Source: Selaginella moellendorffii (taxonomy: Eukaryota; Streptophyta; Lycopodiopsida; Selaginellales; Selaginellaceae). From it: DNA of 58,698 bases. The stretch is taken from NCBI RefSeq assembly GCF_000143415.4, contig NW_003314411.1:1-58698 (forward strand). Reading direction: 5' to 3'. Position numbers and translations under genes: made by a program. Positions 47,691-57,841 of this stretch are shown piece after piece; positions within the stretch are counted from its first letter, which is position 1, and each line of letters opens with the position of its first letter. The notes under the pieces were generated by a model, which was given only the letters and a program-made list of their open reading frames with translations, ran no database searches and was not told the DNA's origin.

Positions 47691-48500
47691 TGTCGTGCTC
47701 CAGATCTGGGGGCGTTTGCATAGTAATTACCCGCGGGCGTTTGAATAATCCAAGAATTACCCGCCATACTTTTGTCATACAATCCAGATTCCATGACCTG
47801 GTCTTGTCAATGGTTACATCTCGGGTTACATTTACAAGGAGCATGACCGCGACATCACTTGGCAGCTTTACGCTCTTGGACCTCCTCTTGTCATACCTGA
47901 GCTTTCCACGCACACAACGTAGCGCTTGCCATCGGATTCCTCCTAGCTCGTGACGCATTTGCGGCGTCGAGCTCGTCGTCCTGGCGATCCACGTGATAGA
48001 ACCAGCCGATGAACTGGCTCGCCTCGGCCTCGAGCACCCGGATATCGTCGGCTGCTTCCCTTACCCGGTTGTGGTAAGCGTGGATCGCTCCCTCCGCCTT
48101 GAAGAACACCTGGCGGAACTCGTCGTCCAGCTGCCGCGATGCCTCCAGCTTGCGGCTCGTCCCAGAGGTCTTTGGAGCTGCCGTCGCCCAGGCCACTCCT
48201 GACTGCCGTCTGCATCTTCTCCTGGAAGTATGACAACGCTCTCGGTCATTACGTGGAACTGTCGGGGGCTCAGCTCTGACGACAGTCGTCTCAACAAGCG
48301 GGCCCAGCTCCGGATGGATTCCACGTCGAAGATGGAGGTTCCAGTTGCATCCGCGAGCAGCACATCGTCGCCAATACAGAGCCGCGGGATCCAGCTTCCA
48401 AAAGGCAGCGATGGCGCTTACCAGCAGCTTGGTTCCATCACTCACGAGACCAAAACGTTTGGCCTCCTGCTCCCCATGCTTCAACCACAGGCCCATGAGT
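47691..48500 (-). pseudogene. Unrecognised gene, decayed third copy
   Basis: The minus strand from 48496 encodes MGLWLKHGE...GLVSDGTKL, then RKLEASRQLDDEFRQVFFKA and FIGWFYHVDRQ, clearly homologous to 41305-42639. A LINE fragment is inserted at 48213-48309 and the downstream half is missing or scrambled near 47930. It lies tail-side of ARC3 on the same strand. Confidence 0.6.
48213..48309 (+). mobile_element. 5' endonuclease fragment of a non-LTR (LINE) element
   Basis: A 97-bp insertion relative to the homologous gene copies. The plus strand from 48230 reads MTTLSVITWNCRGLSSDD, the typical N-terminal start of an APE-type LINE endonuclease (WNCRGL). Only the first about 27 codons are present. 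No flanking target duplication was found by eye. Confidence 0.6.
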
Positions 48501-48509
48501 ATTTGAGTA

Positions 48510-48813
48510 TTTGAGTAATCTGGCTGGAGAAAGTGTGCCAGCCTTCTATCGGGAAATTAGGCGAGCGAGATCATCTTCGCGATAAATTCCAATAGCGCCA
48601 CTCTGCAGGATCATTTCAAAACCAGGATACCGCGTCCCTGCGAGGAGCTGATGGGATCATCCTCGCGCACAGGTAATCGACTAACGAGCTTAGTGAGGAT
48701 GGAACTCTTGATATAGGCCGTTGTTCCTCCCGGAAGGACGTTACTGCTTGTTTTCCAGGCGGTGTTCATGCCCGCAGCTCCATGCAGCGTCAAGCCAAGG
48801 TGATAGAATGATA
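48510..48813. other. 3' flank of ARC3
   Basis: A minus-strand open stretch (48868-48611) overlaps the last ARC3 exon in a different frame. It has no recognisable domain and is probably 3' untranslated sequence. Confidence 0.4.
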
Positions 48814-51481
48814 TCAGAAACGTATTTGGCGCGAAACTAAGACCCCCGAGTCCCAAGTCTCGCACCACCTACAAAGAAGGAAAAAGGACGCCATCAAAGA
48901 TGGATAGACAAGAAGAAAGATATGATCACCTGGAGCCGGACGAGTCGCAAAAGATGCATTCGCCATGCCTCGAATTTTTCCAGAAGTGCCCAAACAAAAC
49001 ACTGCCGTCTGCCGAGTAGTATCGCCCTTGTCCGTGCGCTCTCCCTTGCACAAATTCGGCATGGAGCCGGTCGCCCGAGTGGAAATAAAACCATCCCTGA
49101 GACCACACCTCAATGCTTGGCTTGACGATCAAAACACATACCTTTCCATGGATGAGATTGTCACGCCAGTGCCCTTGGTAGACGTCGCCATTTGCATAGT
49201 AAAGCGTTCCCATCCCATTTCTCTTGCCTTGGACCCAATCCCCGTCGTAGAAGCTCCCATCAGCGAACGTCCATCGACCCTGAAAACGTATAGCCACGAT
49301 GAGAAAATAAGAAGGAATTTAAACGCTCGTTACTTGATTACCTTGCCATCTGGTTGTCCTCCTTCACAACGTCCTTTATACGAACCACCTTGACAGTTCA
49401 TCTCCACCGACGGAGAGAGGCTTCTCGGACTTCGCTCGTTTTCCTGGTGAAGCTAATGTTAAATATGTAAGAACAAACCAAATGGAAACTTGCCAGCATA
49501 CACGCAGCTCGTTCCGACAGAGACTGCTCTGGCCTGTTGCGATCTTTGTCTTGGATCAACTCGGAGGCCGTTCTACACGCCTCCAACACCGCGTCGATTC
49601 CCATCCTTAGAACGCCGGTGTTAGGCACTGCAGCAGGGTCACAAGGCAACGGTTGCAGCGCATTCACCTTGTTTGCTTCGTGTGGTTCCATGTAGCTGTT
49701 TGCCTGTGCTTGCCGGATTTCTCGAACTCGACCAGGCTGCCGAGGCTCGTTTGATCTCGACTGGGCCCAAGCTCTCGCGTTATCAGAAAATGGTCCTGAT
49801 TCCCATGAACGACATTCCTTATCACTCGTAGAAGCGGTTGGAAACGTTCTCTGTGCCTTTGAATCGATGTGAGTTTCAGTCACGGAAGTTCCATTTGCTC
49901 TTGTATTCTCTCGACTTGTTGATGAAGAGTTTTTAGCAAGGAAATTCTCTGTAAAAGTAGAGCTCGACGTAGGAGCATTCTGACAATGTCCGCGGCTGTC
50001 TTGACGCGTGCTGGGATACACAACTTTTCCAATCAAGTTGTCTTTTACAGTTTCCATCCTGCATTGAAACTTCAAGACTTTTTCTCACGTAAGAAAGCTG
50101 CATATACCTCGTTGTCATTAACAGAACGTGATGAGTTCCAGGAGCCAAACTTGCATCAAGCACGGAAAAGCATGCAATTGTCGCCTCTGTTTTTGATACA
50201 GAACGGAGAATGCGCGCAGCGGTGCGCATTTCATCCTTTCGTACTCGCTTTGAGTTGGTCAGGGCACAAATTATTGGTCCTTGTCTCTCCTGCTCGCATC
50301 AGTTAGTATTGAGACGTATACACCAGAAAGAAAAACATACCGTCTCTGACACGGGAACCATGTCGAGAGCTTCCTTGACTGCTTCCGTCAGCGAAATCCC
50401 ACTTCCAAGCCTTACATTTGCTGAGCCCCATAGCCGAAGGATCTGAGCAGAACCGAATAGTAACAAATGAATGAAAGAGAAACGTATCTTACCATTTCAG
50501 AAATAGAGAATTCAGTAGTTCCATCATAAAAGAAAGACGTTTGGCCCTGTAGAAGACGATGACAGTTGTCGAAAACTAAGAGCAATGTCGTCACTTACAG
50601 ATATCAACTGAGAGACAGCCTGAACTCCGAGTGAAACCATAATGTTAGATAGACAAGTTGCTTCCATTACAGTAAGACCATCTCTTGTCAGTAATGTCTC
50701 GTGATCGATCACTGCAAAGTAAGAAACCTCACATAATTTGCGACAAAGATCAGTCATCTTACCAAGAAGTAAGTCAGCAGCAGCTTTAAGAGTGGCAAGA
50801 CTCCGCTCAGCCTACTTTCGAAGAAACAGTAAAAACTGCCAGCTCATCAAAGACTTACTTTCTCCAGACGTCTTTGGCCCTCAAATCTGAATGGTTTCGT
50901 GGCGATACAAAACCCGATACCACCACCAGCGCGCACAGCCCTGAGTTTAGCACATATTGCATCCAAGCATTGACAAGTCCCTGCTCCAAAGACCTTGAAA
51001 ATATGCCTGAGTTTATCTTCGAATGGAATAAAATCTCGTATAAACATACCAGCACAATCGCAGCTTCCACAGTTGATGAAGTTTCAGCAAGCCGAATAAG
51101 CGGTCCTTCCATTTCGATTCCTAAGCACAGAAATATTTTCACGGAAACGAGTAAAGAAGAATCAATTCGTACCTTCTCTTACTTCCATTCTCTCTCGAAA
51201 CCTGTTAAGAAATTTATATAGCTAAGGCTAAAAACGAAGAAGAGAATGAGCTACCTTTGGTTCAAGACTGTCGCAACTCGCGAGCTCCACAATGCCGCCC
51301 GCGACGATTCTAGCTCGGGATTCCTCTCCTTCTCTTGTCTAGAACCAAGCAGCACACTGCATTCTACCACTCTTCTCTTGCTCTCGGGCGACATCGATAC
51401 CTTCAAAACACAGGGCTCACGCAATCGCGCAACGGCAGCTCCACTGGCCTGGCAAAATGCCACGCCGATGCCCAGCGCCAT
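48814..51481 (-). CDS. ARC3: ARC3-like plastid division protein (FtsZ-like domain plus MORN repeats)
   Basis: Minus strand, about ten or more short-intron exons from ATG 51481 (MALGIGVAFCQASGAAVARL, a plausible plastid transit start) to the stop at 48814. The FtsZ-like half includes EAAIVLV joined to FGAGTCQCLDAI, RAGGGIGFCIATKPFRFEGQ, YFAVIDHETLLTRDGLTV, and an exon with GPIICALTNSKRVRKDEMRT. All correspond to conserved positions in plant ARC3. A Ser-rich linker follows, then MORN repeats: GGSYKGRCEGGQPDGKGRW, FYDGDWVQGKRNGMGTLYY, VYQGHWRDNLIHGK and GRYYSADGSVLFGHFW. The last exon gives WCETWDSGVLVSRQ, matching the ARC3 end. ARC3 acts in the chloroplast stroma and, with MinD/MinE, prevents FtsZ ring assembly away from mid-plastid. 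Some 5' exon borders are tentative. Confidence 0.85.
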
Positions 51482-51606
51482 TGCCTCGCCCTCCCAGCGC
51501 TCGCCCTAGCGCTGGCCCTTCCCTATTTCCAAAATCTCCTTCCCTCCATTATTTAGGGTTCTTTGAGCAATGCGATTCCATCGCGCTCGCTTCTAGGGAG
51601 GATGGA
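51482..51606. promoter_or_regulatory. 125-bp bidirectional promoter between ARC3 and the PPR gene
   Basis: The ATGs of ARC3 (minus, 51481) and the PPR gene (plus, 51607) diverge with 125 bp between. TTTAGGGTT at 51553-51561 is a telo-box. No TATA is obvious. Both products are predicted organelle proteins, so co-expression is plausible. Confidence 0.5.
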
Positions 51607-53622
51607 ATGCAGCGATCGATCCAGACGCCAGATTTCTGTCAGGTAAGTGAGCTTTCGCAAAGGATTCCAAGCTAGGCCGACCGTTTTTCTTCCTAGTAGC
51701 TCGAGACCATCGATCGCAAGCAGACCAGGCTACGACGATACCTCGCCGGGCTCAAAGAATGCGGCAGCTCCAAGGATCTGGCAAGAGGGAAAAGAATCCA
51801 CAGCGAGGCCGTCCAGAGTGGGGACGAGAGCAACATCTACTTGGCCAGCAGTCTCATCAGCATGTATTCCAAGTGTGGAGATCTTCCCGACGCGAGGGAA
51901 GTTTTCGACAGGCTTCCTCGCCGCAACCGCGACGTAGCAGTCTGGACGGCCTTGATCATGGGCTACGCGGACAACGGACTGGAAGATCGAGCACTGGAGG
52001 AGTTTTTCCGCATGGATTGCCCGCTGAATCCTCGACCATTCGTCGCTGCGCTCAAGGCTTGCTCGAGTCTGGCGGAGAAGGAAGAAGCCATACAGGATGG
52101 TGGTAAGGCTATGGCGATTAAGTCAAGGAGCCTCGAGAGAGGCCGGGAGATACACGCTCGGGCTTGCAGGCTTGGATTCGACTCTAGTGATGTTTTCGTG
52201 GGGAATACGCTGGTGGATATGTACGCGAAGTGCGGAAGCATGGCCGATGCTCGCAGAGCGTTTGAGAAGATCATGGCTCCAGACACGATCTCCTGGAACG
52301 CTCTAGTGCTGGGATATGCAACGAACCACGAAGAAGCAGTGGCCTTTGAGGTGTTCTCTCGATTTCTCTCGACTCGGCTCCAACCGGATCATTTGAGCTT
52401 TGTGGCAGTTCTCAAGGCATGCAGTAGCTTAGCAACGAAAGAAGTGGCTGCTCATAACAGGCTCGTCAAAGTTTTTGCTTTGGAGAAAGGCATGGCTGTT
52501 CATGCTGAGGCAGGAAGAAGAGGACTTGATACCAGCCTCTTCGTGGCCAGCAGTCTAGTAGACATGTACTCCAAGTGTGGGAGCATGGTGGACGCTCAGA
52601 GGATCTACAACAAGCTGGAGTCATGCAACGTTGTTCTTTGGACAGCGCTCATGCTGGGATACGCAGAAAATGGCGAAGAAGATCTGGCACTGAAGCTATT
52701 CATAGAGCTAAGACCGAGAAGTTGCCGACCAAATGCTCTGAGCTTTCTGGCTGCATCGAAAGCTTGCACCGGCCTCGCAGTGAAAGAAGAAATCCAACAC
52801 CAACAAGTGGAGACGATCAAGAGAAGGCCAGTGAAGATCAACTCTCTGGAGAAGGGGATGGCCGTGCACTCAGAAGCTATCAGGTGTGGCTGCTGCGATC
52901 TCTTCCTCACGAGCAACCTGGTGGACATGTACGCAAAGTGTGCAAGCATGGAGGACGCTCAGCGGGCCTTTGACGGAATGGAGCGGCGAAACGCGGTTCT
53001 ATGGACGGTACTTCTGGCGGGATACGTTGAAAACGGTGAAGGTGAAAAGGCTTGCGAGCTCTTCGCTCCAATGCAACGCGACGGATGCCATCCAAACTCG
53101 GCCTCATTCGTCGCAGCACTGGGGGCCTGCAGGGACGGAGTTTCGATCGAAACCGGCAGGGCCTTCCACGCTGATATTTGCCGGAGTGGCGTCGAGTGTG
53201 AGACACAGGTCGGCAGCAAACTCGTGGACTTGTATTCCAAGTCCGGGATGGTGTCCAAAGCTCGCGAGGTATTCGATTCACTTCCAGAGAGGAACTTGGT
53301 AACTTGGACGTCGCTACTGGCAGGATATAGTCGCGAAGGGAGGACGCGAGAGGTTTTCCATCTCTTCGGCGGGATGCTAGACGAGGGCCTCCAGGTGGAC
53401 AGGGTGACGATGCTGTGCCTTCTCACGGCTTGTAGCCATGCCGGGCTCGTGGAGAGGGGCCGTGAGCTTCTTAAGTCGATGAGCTCCAGGTATGGAGTGA
53501 GTCCTGGCGTGGAGCACTGCGAATGCATGGCCGATTTGCTGGAGAGAGCTAACGAGCCCGAAGCTGCAAGAGAGATGAGAAAGATGGTGGCCAGGAAAGA
53601 AAATCCAACAATAATAAACTGA
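51607..53622 (+). CDS. PLS-type pentatricopeptide repeat protein
   Basis: Exon 1 is 51607-51642 (MQRSIQTPDFCQ), the intron ends at 51699, and exon 2 runs 51700-53622, in phase, giving about 652 aa. The start is chosen because it is the only nearby ATG that reads through the GTAAGT/TAG intron into LETIDRKQTRLRRYLAGLKE. It contains at least a dozen PPR units of P, L and S type, for example YLASSLISMYSKCGDLPDA, WTALIMGYADNG, VGNTLVDMYAKCGSMADA and WTSLLAGYSREG, and ends with E-like SPGVEHCECMADLL. No DYW deaminase domain is present. Such proteins bind organellar RNA for editing, splicing or stabilisation; E-type members recruit a deaminase in trans. It is the source of the pseudogenes at 29771-31075 and 38727-40075. 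Confidence 0.88.
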
Positions 53623-53639
53623 AATTAACTTAGTGCTAA

Positions 53640-53713
53640 GGCCTTTTAGCTCAGTTGGTCATACCGTGGTGCTAATACCGCCAAGGTCGCAGGTTCGAAA
53701 CCTGCATAGGCCA
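53640..53713 (+). tRNA. tRNA-Ile(AAT)-like gene with a weakened D arm
   Basis: 74 nt from GGCCTTT to ATAGGCCA. The anticodon stem TGGTG/CGCCA closes the loop CTAATAC, giving anticodon AAT (Ile). The T arm CGCAGGTTCGAAACCTGC is perfect, and box A (TAGCTCAGTTGG) and box B (GGTTCGAAACC) are intact. The D stem GCTC faces TACC instead of GAGC (two mismatches), and the acceptor has one mismatch. It could be transcribed by Pol III, but it may be a pseudogene or a tRNA-derived element. Confidence 0.6.
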
Positions 53714-53931
53714 AAAGTGCTGTAGTAAACAAGGATGTTTTTTCTCTCTATCTGCGGCTTTAAGAAATCTTCCATAACCTTGTATAGTTTCTGATTCATA
53801 CGCCGAATGTTGTATCGATCAATGTTCCAATGTTAATGAACTTGGTGTTATTTACATATAATATTTATGGCAGAACTATTAGTTATGTTCGATAGCTAAT
53901 AACTTATTAGCAATTGGTATATCTCATGCAT

Positions 53932-55308
53932 TTAACTTCTAACCGGCTTTTCAAGCAAAGCAGTGAGAAAGACATGGCGAGAGCTGTGAGAGTCAACGGA
54001 CCATCTAACTCTCTCATAGCCCATGCGATCAATGGCAGGAACATAGACCGTTTGCAACATCTCATAGCTGCAAGCCAGCTTCTCGAGCCACAAGAGCCCT
54101 CCAGGCCTCAATATCCTGTCCAGATCATACACAAGGAACTCGAAGCTTTCAGCGGGCATGGAGCCCGATCCAACGATGTCCTCGGCGTGGACGATATCCA
54201 TGGTGTTGTCAAAGAAGGGCAGCCGCTGGGATATGGTGACATGCATGGGCACCAAGCCCCTCGCCGCCACGACACTGCTCAAGGGAGCGCCCACGTCCAA
54301 TGTGGTGGTGACGATCGTCACGCCCATCTCTCGCATCCTAGCTGCAAAGGTTCCACTCCCGCCGCCCAGATCGAGCCCAATCCTCAGCCCACCTCGCTTC
54401 ATCGCCAGCACCCCGTGAATGACGAGGTCGTGATCGTCGCGAGCGCTCACCCATCTGTGCTTCTCCTTGTCCAAATCGAGGCAGGAATCGCAGCTCATGA
54501 TCGAGCTCGAGCTATGGCGGCCCAGGCAGCTGAAGTTCTTGCAGGCGTAGTGCGTCCAGAGGATGGAATTGTCGGGAGGGAGGCTCCAGAGACAAGCCGG
54601 GAAGGGCAGCGGATCGCTGGACGAGTTTGGGGATATTGCGAAGCATCGCCTGCGCGGGAGAGGCTCGCAGCCTTGCAGCATCAGCGTTTGTGCGAGATCG
54701 GAGTCGTCCGGGCAAAGGCCTCCCACGGGGTAGTCCATGAAGGTCTGGAGGAGATCCTTGCTGCTGGATCCGGCGCACGCGTGGCCCACCGGCGATGCCA
54801 CCCTTGAGATCTGGAAGAGCTTGTGCTTGCCGAGAGGAAGGTCGCGGAGCGCGATGAACTCCTGGAGCTCGGAGCTGGGGATTGGATCCAAGAGATTGAG
54901 GTTGTCGTTCACATTTTCGGGATGCATGGATTGATCTTCGTTCTCCTCTCGCTGACTCCTTGGCTTTGGATCTCGCTGCTGATCTAGCCGACCCAGAAAC
55001 GAGGATAGATCGTTCCGGATCCCGACCAGCTGAATCTGCGCTAGCTCCAGCTCGTGGTGGACGCGAGAGATGTGGCTCGTGATCTTCGTCGCCTGAAGCT
55101 TGCTCGATCTTTCGCCGGCTAATCTGGAGAAGAAGCTGCTGTAGCTCTTGCTGCCATGATCGTGCTGCGAGCTCGTTGCTGTGAGGCTGTAGAGCATCAC
55201 AAAGTTGGTTCCAAGGAGACAAAGTAGAATCACGCATTTCCAAATGCCTATGCAAATCCTAGTGCAGTAGCTACTCTTTTTCTCGTCTGCCGCTCTCTTG
55301 CTTCCCAT
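53932..55308 (-). CDS. Membrane-anchored SAM-dependent methyltransferase-like protein
   Basis: A single 458-aa exon from ATG 55308 (MGSKRAADEKKS). A short basic N-terminus precedes one transmembrane segment (residues about 20-45, ICIGIWKCVILLCLLGTN), then a probable coiled coil (about 70-105), a charged linker and a Cys-rich lumenal part. The C-terminal domain has SAM-binding motif I as IGLDLGGGSGTFAARM, then TTTLDVGAPLSSV, FFDNTMDIVHAEDIVG and RILRPGGLLWLEK, as in plant type II membrane proteins of the DUF248/At1g29790-like group. That topology suggests a Golgi or ER lumenal enzyme, perhaps acting on cell-wall glycans; the substrate is unknown. It lies tail to tail with the PPR/tRNA pair. 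Confidence 0.82.
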   Translation of the reverse strand: MGSKRAADEKKSSYCTRICIGIWKCVILLCLLGTNFVMLYSLTATSSQHDHGSKSYSSFFSRLAGERSSKLQATKITSHISRVHHELELAQIQLVGIRNDLSSFLGRLDQQRDPKPRSQREENEDQSMHPENVNDNLNLLDPIPSSELQEFIALRDLPLGKHKLFQISRVASPVGHACAGSSSKDLLQTFMDYPVGGLCPDDSDLAQTLMLQGCEPLPRRRCFAISPNSSSDPLPFPACLWSLPPDNSILWTHYACKNFSCLGRHSSSSIMSCDSCLDLDKEKHRWVSARDDHDLVIHGVLAMKRGGLRIGLDLGGGSGTFAARMREMGVTIVTTTLDVGAPLSSVVAARGLVPMHVTISQRLPFFDNTMDIVHAEDIVGSGSMPAESFEFLVYDLDRILRPGGLLWLEKLACSYEMLQTVYVPAIDRMGYERVRWSVDSHSSRHVFLTALLEKPVRS

Positions 55309-55532
55309 CTCTCTCTATAGATTGAAAGTTTCGTGGCTCGCTCATGGCATGCTTGAAGGAATGAAACTCAGATCGTGGATTAACTATAGAAGATCAATCA
55401 TGATGGCTTCGTGGATTATAGTATGATGGTCAGGTTGGTAATCATGGCGATGCGTTGGAGGAAAATTTTCCTATGTAGATTCCACTTTGTTGGTATCCCA
55501 TGGACTTCGTAATATTTTGAAATACTTTCATA

Positions 55533-55862
55533 ATGTCTATCTTAATAATTCGTATCTTCATGATCCTAGGAAAAACTCACCGCTCAAGCTTGCTAAAAGT
55601 CATACCAGAATTACTATCAAATGGTCATCCCACCATTCCAGAATGCCGGAGGCCTATCAATTCTCTACTGTATAGATACGTGAAATCTAGGAGCCAGTGT
55701 AGCTTGGGGGTGAACAATCCTGGGAAAACAACCCAGGATACTAATTCAGCTCTTAACTGGACTCAAGCTTCTTGGACAAATAAGTATGATAAAAGAAATT
55801 TCCTTGCAGTGGGTTTGAATTTGAATATCTTTGAGTGTTACTTAATTTCTCAATTAGAATGA
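55533..55862 (+). pseudogene. Truncated Spherulin-4-like paralogue
   Basis: Starts MSILIIRIFMILGKTHRSSLL, matching the signal peptide region of the gene at 57014. It then jumps to the YRYVKSRSQCSLGVNNPG segment and WTQASWTNKYDKRNFLAVGL before losing homology and stopping. The middle (equivalent to about 57110-57430) and the C-terminus are missing. Confidence 0.75.
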
Positions 55863-56958
55863 ACTTAGAACCCTCGAGTTCATTAAGTTTTGTATTTGCC
55901 CGAACAAAGGTGTATCAACTAAATAAGGTTTTCAATGAAATTGTCAATAGAAAAAATCCAAAAATTATAAACTAAATGAATTTGCTTGTAGTACAATTCA
56001 CTATGCTTTAGTGTTCTCTAATCATTATGCAAACTTTCATAAAAGAAACAAATATTCATACCATAAATTTCTTTCCAAGTAATTTCTATAACTGATGGAG
56101 AATATTAAAACAATCGTGGAATAGATAAGTTATAAAATAATAATTTATTGCGGTTTTCTTAATAGTAGTGTTATTCCTATTTATCAATATAATTGATAAA
56201 ATAAAAGTTTATAATTATAAACATGTTTGTAATTTATAAACAATATATTAATCTTATTGCATATCAACCATTAGATGGTAGAATAAACTATAATATACTA
56301 CAAAGTGTTTAGGAAAGTTTATAAATTATAAATACAAGATTAATCTAAATGAATAATAACTGTTAGATTGTAGAATATCCTAGAATATTCAAGCATATTC
56401 TAGCTATATTCACTGGCATTTTAGTCCCCTACCATTTTGCCTTAAGTAAACCAATAATTTGTATGTTGTCTAATGGCTTGCTATGAACTTTTTGTTGAAG
56501 GATTAAAAAAATATTAAACCAAAATCATATCAGAAAAAGTATATATTACATATATACATAGAAAATAAAATGATTTAAACTTTAGAGTATTATTTTATTT
56601 CCTGGATGCTGGATCTATGCCCTTAAAAACATAAAAATAAATAAAATATGAATCTATGCAACTAAAAGTAAAACATAATTGGAAATTAATGGGAATGTTG
56701 TGTAAATTCTTACAAATTTATAAAAAGAATAATGAATATCTAAAAATTTATTTTTATATATACAAGAATATTCAAACATATGCTAGAAGAAGATAATAAT
56801 ATCAATAGGTAGAGAACCACTTCTGGCTGTGTGGTGGATTTAGAGCTTTAGAAAAGATTGGTATGTGTGGTAAGATAAAGGAGAGGTGTTGCTACAGAGC
56901 TACAAAATTGTCAAAAGTAAGATATTGCCTTATTGGTGATCAATTAAAAGCCCAACTC
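55863..56958. other. AT-rich intergenic sequence
   Basis: Very A/T-rich, with repeated words such as 'AATATTCAA', 'TATAAATTATAAA' and 'GTAGAATA'. No gene or RNA recognised. Confidence 0.5.
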
Positions 56959-56965
56959 TATATAA
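56959..56965 (+). promoter_or_regulatory. TATA box of the Spherulin-4-like gene
   Basis: TATATAA, 55 bp upstream of the ATG at 57014 and followed by a pyrimidine-rich leader (CACCCTCTCTTCTTTTTTAC). Confidence 0.45.
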
Positions 56966-57013
56966 TAGTCTCATTAATTCAAAACATCTCACCCTCTCTT
57001 CTTTTTTACTTTC

Positions 57014-57841
57014 ATGTTTAGTGGATCATATCTCATAATGTCTCTCTTAGCAATGCTTATCTTCACAATCCTAGGAAGAACTCACTGCTCAAGCCTGCTG
57101 AAAATCATGGTACCAGCATACATCTATCCTTCTCCCGGCAATACTGCATGGCAGACCCTCACTACCCAAGCAGCCCAATTTCCATACCGCCTGGTTACAA
57201 TCATAAATCCCAATAATGGTCCTGGTACTTCTGCAATCTCAGACTACCAAAATGCCATCCAAGCTTTCAAGAATGCCCAAGGTCTCTCACTCGGTTATGT
57301 TCCCACAACATATGGCAACCGGGCATATGCAAATGTTATTTCTGATGTTGATAAATACTATAGCTTCTACCCCAATATCAGTGGCATCTTTTTTGATGAG
57401 GCAAACTCCAACAATGGCTCCCAAGGTTATTACCAGAACCTCTATAGATATGTGAAATCTAAGAGCTCATGTAGCTTGGTGGTGAATAATCCTGGGACAG
57501 CAACACTGGAATCTTATCTAATATATAATGGGTCACGAGTGACTGATGTGATCTGTGTCTTTGAGGGTAACAATACAGCACAAAGAGCTCTCACTTGGAC
57601 TCAAGCTTCATGGACCAATAAATATGACCGAAGTAATTTCCTTGCAGTGGCTTACAATATCAGTAGTGGGGTTTACCAGAGTGTTATGGATCATGCTTAC
57701 CAGCAAAACACTGGATGGGTTTATGTTACTGATGATGGTGGCAATAATCCTTATGATAATATTCCACCTTATTTTGCAGACCAAGTAGCTTATGCAAGTA
57801 CTTATTCGAAGAACCAGAATTGTCCATGGAATATTATATAA
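57014..57841 (+). CDS. Secreted Spherulin-4-like (spherulation-specific family 4) protein
   Basis: An intronless 275-aa ORF. Its start could also be the second ATG (57038), which gives a cleaner signal peptide (MSLLAMLIFTILGRTHCSS). The mature part opens with VPAYIYPSPGNTAWQTL and continues LVTIINPNNGPG, LGYVPTTYGNR, NISGIFFDEANS, SLVVNNPGT, CVFEGN and WVYVTDDGG. This is the TIM-barrel-like arrangement of the spherulation-specific family 4 ('P.Y.YP', 'NP..GPG', 'GIF.DE'). Family members are secreted or cell-surface proteins known mainly from fungi, slime moulds and bacteria; some are glycan-degrading enzymes. The acidic FFDE residues may be catalytic. The real role in a plant is unknown. A decayed paralogue lies upstream. 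Confidence 0.8.
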   Translation: MFSGSYLIMSLLAMLIFTILGRTHCSSLLKIMVPAYIYPSPGNTAWQTLTTQAAQFPYRLVTIINPNNGPGTSAISDYQNAIQAFKNAQGLSLGYVPTTYGNRAYANVISDVDKYYSFYPNISGIFFDEANSNNGSQGYYQNLYRYVKSKSSCSLVVNNPGTATLESYLIYNGSRVTDVICVFEGNNTAQRALTWTQASWTNKYDRSNFLAVAYNISSGVYQSVMDHAYQQNTGWVYVTDDGGNNPYDNIPPYFADQVAYASTYSKNQNCPWNII

